From NCBI GenBank assembly GCA_946479405.1, contig CAMLGD010000184.1:1-6559 (forward strand): 6,559 bases of DNA, in the 5' to 3' direction. Source of the stretch: an uncultured Vogesella sp. (GTDB taxonomy: Bacteria; Pseudomonadota; Gammaproteobacteria; Burkholderiales; Chromobacteriaceae). Position numbers and translations under genes: made by a program. Position 1 is the stretch's first letter. Each line of letters starts with the position of its first letter. A model generated the notes under the pieces. That model was not told the origin of the DNA. It did not search any database and saw only the letters and a list, made by a program, of their open reading frames with translations. Below are positions 1-4,246 of this stretch, piece after piece.

Positions 1-285
1 ACCGACGACCCGTTCGAGGCGCTGCTGCGCCAGGACGAACTGCAGCGCAAATACACCGGCGGCACCGTGCTGCACCTGTATATGAGCGAGGCAGTCAGCA
101 GCGCCGATGCCTGCCGCCAGCTGGTGCGCCGCGCGCTGGAAAACTTCCGCCTGCCCTACATCACCATCACCCCGACCTTCTCGATCTGCCCGACGCACGG
201 CTACCTGTCCGGCCGCCACGACTACTGCCCGAAGTGCGATGCCGAGCTGATGGCGAAAAAACGGCAGGCGGCCTGCACTCCGTAA
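1..285 (+). CDS. nrdD: Anaerobic (class III) ribonucleoside-triphosphate reductase NrdD, C-terminal end of the main part (5' truncated by window)
   Basis: The last 94 residues of an open frame that enters from the left edge. NrdD reduces ribonucleoside triphosphates to deoxyribonucleotides in the cytoplasm under anaerobic conditions, using a glycyl radical. The sequence ITPTFSICPTHGY, then YCPKCDAEL, is the zinc-binding region seen near the end of this NrdD subfamily; the likely ligands are Cys (187-189), His (196-198) and the Cys pair (226-228, 235-237). The frame stops at TAA 283-285, shortly after the CPKC motif and before any RVxGY glycyl-radical motif. In fused NrdD proteins that motif follows on the same chain. 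Here it is in a separate gene at 496-657. The same frame has further stops at 292 and 301, so simple readthrough is not an explanation. The upstream catalytic barrel lies outside the window. Confidence 0.92.
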   Translation, partial: TDDPFEALLRQDELQRKYTGGTVLHLYMSEAVSSADACRQLVRRALENFRLPYITITPTFSICPTHGYLSGRHDYCPKCDAELMAKKRQAACTP

Positions 286-290
286 GCTCC

Positions 291-373
291 GTAGCCCGGA
301 TAAGCCATAGGCGCATCCGGGAATGGCAAGTGCCTGGGCTGTTCCCCGGATGCGCTTCGCTTATCCGGGCTAC
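291..373. repeat. REP-like inverted pair (BIME-like), copy A
   Basis: The outer arms GTAGCCCGGATAAGC (291-305) and GCTTATCCGGGCTAC (359-373) are a perfect 15-bp inverted repeat. Nested arms GCGCATCCGG (311-320) and CCGGATGCGC (346-355) also match perfectly. Each half is itself a hairpin (CCCGGAT with ATCCGGG) with a GTAG tetranucleotide on its outer side, which is the form of REP elements mobilised by RAYT/TnpA-REP transposases. A related copy lies at 1369-1454. REP class membership is inferred from form; no RAYT gene is in the window. Confidence 0.8.
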
Positions 374-398
374 CCGAGGTGAAGCGACAAATGCAGTC

Positions 399-428
399 GT
401 AGGGTGGGCAAAGCGCAGCGTGCCCACC
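399..428 (+). repeat. GTAG-headed hairpin repeat of a second type
   Basis: GTAG at 399-402 is followed by GGTGGGCA (403-410), a 10-nt loop and TGCCCACC (421-428), a perfect 8-bp stem. The GTAG head plus hairpin resembles a second REP family distinct from the CCCGGAT type beside it. I recall very similar GTAGGGTGGGCA elements scattered through many proteobacterial genomes, but cannot count copies here. Confidence 0.6.
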
Positions 429-495
429 AGCAACCCCATACCAACAAGACAGAGCAAACCCGCCGCCATGCGGCCAACCCTCGAAAGGAAGCACC

Positions 496-657
496 ATGCA
501 GAACCAGCAAGCTATCGAACTGAAAGACGAAGAACGCACCCGCTGCGAGGTATGGACGCGGGTAATGGGCTACCACCGCCCGGTAGCCTCGTTCAACACC
601 GGCAAGCAGGGTGAATTCCATGAGCGCCGCCACTTCGACGAACAGCGCGCCGGCTGA
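496..657 (+). CDS. nrdD: Stand-alone glycyl-radical domain of anaerobic ribonucleotide reductase NrdD (53 aa)
   Basis: A 53-residue protein carrying the C-terminal glycyl-radical segment normally fused to NrdD: DEERTRCEVWTRVMGY followed by HRPVASFNTGKQGEFHERR. By comparison with E. coli NrdD (RVCGY, radical Gly681), the radical glycine is Gly25 in RVMGY, and FNTGKQ matches its FNAGKQ. NrdG would form the radical here; the fragment would have to dock on the NrdD barrel to pass it to the catalytic cysteine. Start ATG 496 has a good Shine-Dalgarno, AAGGAAG (485-491), five bases upstream. The gene lies 210 bp after the nrdD body stop and its end overlaps nrdG by 38 nt. It happens to be in the same frame as the nrdD body, but several stops lie between. 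It could be a natural split gene or a broken one; the intact motif, ribosome site and coupling to nrdG favour a functional gene. Confidence 0.88.
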   Translation: MQNQQAIELKDEERTRCEVWTRVMGYHRPVASFNTGKQGEFHERRHFDEQRAG

Positions 658-1345
658 GCGCGCGCGCATCGGCGGCTGGCAGCCGTTCTCCAGCTGCGAC
701 TGGCCGGGGCGGCTGGCCGCGGTGGTGTTCCTGGCCGGCTGCCCGTGGCGCTGCGGCTACTGCCACAACCCCGGCCTGCTGCAGCGTCGCCACGGCCACA
801 CCCGTTGGCCGCAGCTACGCGAACAGCTGCTGCGCCGGCGCGGCCTGCTGGATGGCGTGGTGTTCTCCGGCGGCGAGCCGCTGACCGATCCCGCGCTGCC
901 GGCGCTGCTGGCCGAGGTGCGGGCGCTGGGTTTTGCCACCGGCCTGCACAGCGGCGGCGGCCATCCCGATCGCCTGCAACGGGTACTGCCCTTGCTGGAC
1001 TGGGTGGGACTGGACATCAAGACGCTACCCGGTCGCTACGCCGCGCTGACCGGCAGCGGCGGCAGCGGCGCGCGCACCTTCGCCAGCCTGGATCTGCTGC
1101 TGGCGCACGGCGGCGACTTCGAATGCCGCAGCACCATCCACCCGGCGCTGCATGACGAAGCCACCCTGCGTCAGCTGGCCACGGAGCTGGCCGGCCACGG
1201 CGTGCGCCACTATGCCTGGCAACTGCTGCGCCCCGGCCCGCAACTGCCGCAACCGTTCGCGCCCATCGCAGCAGGTTGGCCGCACGCCGGCTTGCAGCAG
1301 CAAGTGGCGGCAATGTTCGAGCGCTTCGAGCTGCGGACGGGCTGA
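620..1345 (+). CDS. nrdG: Anaerobic ribonucleoside-triphosphate reductase activating protein NrdG (radical SAM, NrdG2-type)
   Basis: A 241-residue radical-SAM enzyme that uses S-adenosylmethionine and a 4Fe-4S cluster to generate the glycyl radical on NrdD. The cluster motif CPWRCGYCHNP gives Cys41, Cys45 and Cys48, and FSGGEPL (Gly84-Gly85-Glu86) is the SAM-binding GGE motif. The opening IGGWQPFSSCDWPGRLAAV matches the start of longer NrdG proteins (the NrdG2 or TIGR02495 type) rather than the short E. coli form. An in-frame GTG at 611 would add three residues. I prefer ATG 620 because AGCAGGGTGA (605-614) is then well placed as a ribosome site. The gene overlaps the end of the small glycyl-radical gene by 38 nt in another frame, implying translational coupling of activase and substrate domain. 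A bidirectional terminator follows at 1468-1499. Confidence 0.93.
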   Translation: MSAATSTNSAPAERARIGGWQPFSSCDWPGRLAAVVFLAGCPWRCGYCHNPGLLQRRHGHTRWPQLREQLLRRRGLLDGVVFSGGEPLTDPALPALLAEVRALGFATGLHSGGGHPDRLQRVLPLLDWVGLDIKTLPGRYAALTGSGGSGARTFASLDLLLAHGGDFECRSTIHPALHDEATLRQLATELAGHGVRHYAWQLLRPGPQLPQPFAPIAAGWPHAGLQQQVAAMFERFELRTG

Positions 1346-1368
1346 GTTGCTCCGGCAGGCAAGGAGCC

Positions 1369-1454
1369 ATAGCCCGGATCAGCGCAACGCATCCGGAAAA
1401 TCGCATGCCCTAGCGCCAGCCAAGCCGGATGTGCCTGTGGCTTATCCGGGCTAG
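1369..1454. repeat. REP-like inverted pair (BIME-like), degenerate copy B
   Basis: TAGCCCGGATCAGC (1370-1383) pairs with GCTTATCCGGGCTA (1440-1453) with one mismatch. Inner arms CATCCGG (1390-1396) and CCGGATG (1425-1431) also pair. The layout and core words are the same as copy A at 291-373, with decayed heads (ATAG and CTAG instead of GTAG and CTAC) and a different centre. It lies between the nrdG stop and the terminator. Confidence 0.75.
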
Positions 1455-1467
1455 CCATCGCACCAAT

Positions 1468-1499
1468 AACAAGGCCGCCCGTGGGCGGCCTTGTTGTTT
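1468..1499. terminator. Bidirectional Rho-independent terminator between convergent genes
   Basis: AACAAGGCCGCCC (1468-1480) and GGGCGGCCTTGTT (1483-1495) form a perfect 13-bp stem around a minimal GT loop, followed on the + strand by GTTT. Being symmetric, it can end nrdG from the left and the regulator gene from the right. The T-rich tail is short on both strands. Confidence 0.8.
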
Positions 1500-1524
1500 G
1501 GCAATGCAGAACCTCAGCCGGCGG

Positions 1525-2160
1525 CTACTCGCCACGCAGCTCCTTCAGGTACTTGTACACCGTCGCCCGCCCCAGCCCCAGCACATTGCCGATGTAGTGG
1601 GTGGCGCTCTTGCCGTTGAAGGCGCCTTCGGCGTACAACGCCGCCACCAGCTCGCGGCGGTGCGGCCGGGTCAGCGTGTTCAGCGCCAGCTGCCGCTCGC
1701 GCAGCCAGCCGTGCATGAAGCTGTTGATGCGCTCCTGCCAGTCGTCGCGGAACAGCTCGGCCGGCTGCTCCACCAGCCCGGCGCCCTTCAGCAGCATGCC
1801 CAGCATGCCGTGCATGTCCTCGAACACCGCGATGTTGAAGTTGATGCACATCACCCCCAGCGCATTGCCGGCGTCGTCGAACAGCACCGAGCTGGTACAG
1901 CGCATCTTGCGGCCGTCCCAGTTCAGCTTTTCATACGGGCCCACCGTGCGCTCGGCTATGGTGCGCTCGATGTCCTCCAGCGCCGCATCGTCGCCCACCT
2001 CGCGCCGCGACAGGTTATTGGCCAGATACAGCACGCGCTGGCTATCCAGATCGTGGATCACCACCTCGGCATAAGGGAAGAACAGCCGGGCGATGCCATC
2101 GGCCAGGTGCTGGTAACGCGCCAGCAGGGCCTGCTGGCGGGAGACGGTGTCGACGCTCAT
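1525..2160 (-). CDS. YheO/DauR-type transcriptional regulator (PAS-like sensor plus HTH)
   Basis: A 211-residue cytoplasmic DNA-binding regulator. Residues about 12-125 form a YheO-type PAS-like domain (FPYAEVVIHDL near 28-38, GPYEKLNWDG near 74-83, GVMCINFNIAVFED near 102-115). Residues about 165-209 form the helix-turn-helix, with GKSATHYIGNVLGLGRATVY followed by KYLKELRG. This architecture is that of DauR, the regulator of the D-arginine dauBAR operon in P. aeruginosa. ATG at 2160 gives the usual family length; an in-frame extension reaches 2295 but overlaps the upstream gene heavily and adds unlikely sequence. No clear Shine-Dalgarno is visible, so translation may depend on the upstream gene, whose stop is 43 nt away. 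It is the second gene of a leftward operon with the imino-acid reductase and probably controls both divergent transcripts. The target and effector are inferred from neighbours. Confidence 0.88.
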   Translation of the reverse strand: MSVDTVSRQQALLARYQHLADGIARLFFPYAEVVIHDLDSQRVLYLANNLSRREVGDDAALEDIERTIAERTVGPYEKLNWDGRKMRCTSSVLFDDAGNALGVMCINFNIAVFEDMHGMLGMLLKGAGLVEQPAELFRDDWQERINSFMHGWLRERQLALNTLTRPHRRELVAALYAEGAFNGKSATHYIGNVLGLGRATVYKYLKELRGE

Positions 2161-2203
2161 GGTTGGGCTAGCAAAAAGGGACACGGGATAGTGACCGATG
2201 CGC

Positions 2204-3175
2204 TCAGGCCGGACAAGTGGCGCTGTGCAGCTGCCACACCGCGTGCGCGATGGCCACATCCTGCAGCCCCATGCCGATGGAGCGGAAAAACACATGGCGA
2301 CGGTAGTCCGGGCGTGGCGCGCGGCCGGATACCAGCGCCGCCAGGTCGCCGCACAGCGCTACCGGGTGCCAGCAGCCACGCTCGGCGGCCAGCACCATCT
2401 CGCCGGCACGGCTCGGGGTGCTGGCGGCATGGTCGCAGTACACATCCATGCCGGCCAGGCTTTCCGGCGGCACTTCGTGCGCGTTGACGGCATTGGTGCT
2501 GATGGAGGTGATCAGCGCCGATTTACCCAGCGTGGCCGGGTCCAGCACCGCGCCGGCGGACGAGGTGCACAGCATGATCACGTCGGCGCCGTCGGTGGCG
2601 GCAGCCAGGCTGTCGCAGCAACGCACGCGGGCATCGACTGCGGCCAACGTCTGCTGTAGTGCCGGGTTGGTCGCCAGATCCGGCGCATAGACGCGCACTT
2701 CGCGCCAGTCGCGCAGCGGCAGCGCATGGCGCAGGTGGGCCTGACCCAGCGCACCGCAGCCGATCAGCACCAGCACGCGGCTGTCGTGCGGCGCCAGCTC
2801 GTCCACCGCCAGCGCGGTGGTGCCGGCGGTGCGCTCAGCGGTGAGTTCGCCCGCGTCGCAGAACAGCAGCGGCTGGCCGGTCTGCATCGACATCAGCGCG
2901 GTCCAGGCGGTGATCACCGGCTTGCCGCCGGTAACGATGTACGGCGACAGCTTGGCGCCGAACACCTGCTCGCTGGCCAGCACGCCCTGGTAGGTAATGA
3001 AGTCGCCGGCGCCCTGCGGGAACAGCGTCAGGCTCTGCGCCGGCTGCACCGCCTGCTCGTCGGCCAGGGCGGTAAACAGGCTGCGCAGGGTGGTGGCCAG
3101 TGGCAGCTGCGCCAGCAAGGGGCGGATCTGCGCGGCGGACAGGATCACGGGCGGGCGGTGGTGCGAGGTCATCAT
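2204..3175 (-). CDS. Ornithine cyclodeaminase/mu-crystallin family NAD(P)H-dependent imino-acid reductase (delta1-pyrroline/piperideine-2-carboxylate reductase or DauB-like)
   Basis: A 323-residue protein of the OCD/mu-crystallin family. Residues near 50-115 carry the substrate-site motifs (FGAKLS with Lys75; DAGELTAERTAGTTA with Arg115). VLIGCGALGQAH, with GCGALG at 139-144, is the Rossmann nucleotide-binding loop. Near 226-235 the sequence is STNAVNAHEV, where true ornithine cyclodeaminases have a GAD-type motif with a catalytic Asp, so cyclodeamination looks unlikely. Family members without it reduce cyclic imines (delta1-pyrroline-2-carboxylate to L-proline, delta1-piperideine-2-carboxylate to L-pipecolate) or 2-ketoarginine with ammonia to L-arginine (DauB). 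Context favours one of these. ATG 3175 is followed directly by a second ATG at 3172; TGGAGA (3181-3186) serves either. It is the first gene of the leftward operon, followed 43 nt later by the DauR-type regulator and divergent from the binding protein. The exact substrate is not determined. Confidence 0.87.
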   Translation of the reverse strand: MMTSHHRPPVILSAAQIRPLLAQLPLATTLRSLFTALADEQAVQPAQSLTLFPQGAGDFITYQGVLASEQVFGAKLSPYIVTGGKPVITAWTALMSMQTGQPLLFCDAGELTAERTAGTTALAVDELAPHDSRVLVLIGCGALGQAHLRHALPLRDWREVRVYAPDLATNPALQQTLAAVDARVRCCDSLAAATDGADVIMLCTSSAGAVLDPATLGKSALITSISTNAVNAHEVPPESLAGMDVYCDHAASTPSRAGEMVLAAERGCWHPVALCGDLAALVSGRAPRPDYRRHVFFRSIGMGLQDVAIAHAVWQLHSATCPA

Positions 3176-3211
3176 AGTGCTCTCCAGTGGCGTTGGTGTC
3201 TTTTGTGGAAA

Positions 3212-3284
3212 TTTTGTCTACACAGACTAGCAGCGCCCCGGCAAAAATGGAAATAAATTGTCCAATCTGGATTTTTTGTCTACA
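3212..3284 (+). promoter_or_regulatory. Two direct copies of an 11-bp operator-like sequence in the divergent control region
   Basis: TTTTGTCTACA occurs exactly at 3212-3222 and again at 3274-3284. The copies are 62 bp apart, close to six helical turns, so both would face the same side of the DNA. Similar flanks precede them (GGAAA and GGATT). Copy 1 also overlaps the inverted repeat GTCT-ACAC-AGAC (3216-3227). Each copy overlaps the proposed -10 box of one divergent promoter. The natural candidate to bind here is the DauR-type regulator encoded at 1525-2160; that link is inference. Confidence 0.55.
3215..3244 (-). promoter_or_regulatory. Tentative leftward promoter for the reductase-regulator operon
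   Basis: On the minus strand TTGCCG (3244-3239) and TAGACA (3220-3215) sit 18 bases apart as possible -35 and -10 boxes, 40 nt upstream of the reductase start. The -10 match is poor, so an activator may be needed or the true promoter may lie nearby. The -10 falls inside operator-like repeat 1. Confidence 0.35.
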
Positions 3285-3286
3285 TT
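3258..3286 (+). promoter_or_regulatory. Probable sigma-70 promoter for the binding-protein gene
   Basis: TTGTCC (3258-3263) and TACATT (3281-3286) each match the consensus at four of six positions and are separated by 17 bases. The local DNA is strikingly AT-rich for this genome. Transcription would begin near 3293, leaving a leader of about 70 nt before the ATG at 3363. Operator-like repeat 2 covers the -10 box. Confidence 0.5.
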
Positions 3287-3362
3287 AGCAACAGCAACAA
3301 CAGACGCGGCCAACGCGCACAGTCGCAACGGGAAGACCGACCGATCACCCAGGAGAAACTTC

Positions 3363-4142
3363 ATGAAGCGCAGCACCTTCCGTACCCTCGCCCTGCCCCT
3401 GCTCGCCCTGCTGGCCGCGCCGGCCATGGCGCAAACCACCATCCGCATGGGGCTGGAGCCGTTCTACCCGCCGTTCGAGAGCAAGCAGGCCGACGGCCAG
3501 CTGGTCGGCTTTGACATCGACGTGGGCAAGGCCATCTGCGAACGCATGGCCGCCAAGTGCAGCTGGGTGGAAACCTCGTTCGAAGGCCTGATCCCGGGCC
3601 TGAAGGCCAAGAAGTTCGATGTCATCAACTCGTCGATGAACATCACCGCCAAGCGCCGCGAATCCATCGACTTCACCACCCCGATCTACATCGTGCCGAT
3701 CCAGATGGTGGCCAAGCGCAGCAGCGGCCTGCAACCGACCGTGGCCAGCCTGAAAGGCAAGACCGTGGGCGTGCTGCAGGGCGCCACCCAGGAAGACTTC
3801 GTGCGCAAGCACTGGGAGAAGAACGGCGTGAAGGTGGTGGCCTACCGCGACCAGGCGCAGATCTATCTTGACCTGGCCTCCGGCCGGCTGGATGCCGGCG
3901 TGCAGGAAGCGCAGAACGCGATGGAAGGCTTCCTCAGCAAGCCCAACGGCAAGGACTTCGACTTTGCCGGCGGCGTGCTCAGCGACTTCGCCACCCTGGG
4001 CGAAGGCACCGGCTTCGGCGTGCGCAAGGGCGACAAGGCCACCATGGCGGCACTGGAAAAAGCCATCAGCGGCCTGAAGCAGGACGGCACCCTCAGCCGC
4101 CTGTCGCAGAAATACTTCAAGCGCGACATCATCGCCAAGTAA
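3363..4142 (+). CDS. Periplasmic amino-acid-binding protein of the lysine/arginine/ornithine (ArgT/HisJ) family
   Basis: A 259-residue solute-binding protein (SBP_bac_3 family) that would capture an amino acid in the periplasm for an ABC importer. Residues 1-23 are a signal peptide ending APAMA before Gln24. Remembered alignment to LAO/ArgT suggests retained ligand contacts: Glu32 (Asp11 in LAO, side-chain ammonium), Tyr35, Phe73, Ser90-Ser91, Arg98 (carboxylate), Thr122-Gln123 and Asp157 (alpha-amino group); Asn93 stands where LAO has Ser72. Cys59 and Cys66 keep the HisJ/LAO disulphide spacing. Together these point to a basic amino acid. ATG 3363 was chosen over the longer frame from 3258 because AGGAGA (3351-3356) lies six bases upstream and the signal peptide begins there. 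No permease or ATPase gene is adjacent, so it must use a transporter encoded elsewhere. Two hairpins separate it from the downstream dehydrogenase. Confidence 0.93.
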   Translation: MKRSTFRTLALPLLALLAAPAMAQTTIRMGLEPFYPPFESKQADGQLVGFDIDVGKAICERMAAKCSWVETSFEGLIPGLKAKKFDVINSSMNITAKRRESIDFTTPIYIVPIQMVAKRSSGLQPTVASLKGKTVGVLQGATQEDFVRKHWEKNGVKVVAYRDQAQIYLDLASGRLDAGVQEAQNAMEGFLSKPNGKDFDFAGGVLSDFATLGEGTGFGVRKGDKATMAALEKAISGLKQDGTLSRLSQKYFKRDIIAK

Positions 4143-4152
4143 GCTGCCGCCA

Positions 4153-4179
4153 GGGTTGGCCGCAGGCTGCGGCCAACCC
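4153..4179 (+). terminator. Strong intercistronic hairpin without T-tract (attenuator or mRNA stabiliser)
   Basis: GGGTTGGCCGCA (4153-4164) and TGCGGCCAACCC (4168-4179) form a perfect 12-bp GC-rich stem with a 3-nt loop, 11 nt after the binding-protein stop. There is no run of T after it, so it is more likely to protect the 3' end of the upstream message or cause partial termination than to stop transcription outright. Such hairpins often follow binding-protein genes that must be expressed above their neighbours. Confidence 0.6.
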
Positions 4180-4190
4180 GGCAGATCCCG

Positions 4191-4224
4191 TTGCCATGGC
4201 CGCTGCCCGCAGCGCCCATGGCAA
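4191..4224 (+). repeat. 34-nt imperfect palindrome upstream of the dehydrogenase gene
   Basis: TTGCCATGG-C-CGCTGC (4191-4206) pairs with GCAGCG-C-CCATGGCAA (4209-4224): 15 base pairs with one C-C mismatch and a CC loop. It ends 11 nt before the ribosome site of the FAD dehydrogenase gene. It could be an RNA hairpin shaping message decay or translation, or a dyad protein-binding site. Its role is unknown. Confidence 0.6.
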
Positions 4225-4246
4225 CTGCATCTGAAAGAAGCACAAC

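Noticed and set aside
234..614. Open frame of 126 codons spanning the spacer and the glycyl-radical gene; considered as a frameshift product joining the two NrdD parts through the A-run at 256-261
   Set aside because: A -1 shift at the A-run enters this frame but passes over the glycyl-radical codons in the wrong frame and ends at 614, so it cannot make a fused NrdD. The A-run is also not phased as a canonical slippery heptamer. The protein has no recognisable features.
291..1454. The inverted repeats considered as ends of an insertion sequence or composite transposon carrying nrdG
   Set aside because: There is no transposase gene between them and no visible target duplication. Each element is itself a palindromic REP-like pair, which explains the symmetry.
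2161..2295. N-terminal extension of the regulator up to 2295
   Set aside because: It would overlap the reductase gene by about 90 nt and adds residues unlike the family. The ATG at 2160 gives the normal length and a natural start.
1429..2487. 352-codon open frame on the + strand
   Set aside because: It lies antisense to the regulator and reductase genes, is rich in Ala, Arg, Gln and His with no domain, and is the usual shadow in GC-rich DNA. The minus-strand genes have clear family motifs.
3293..3362. Possible riboswitch in the leader of the binding-protein gene
   Set aside because: The leader is only about 70 nt, with no strong hairpin or recognisable conserved motif; operator control explains the region better.
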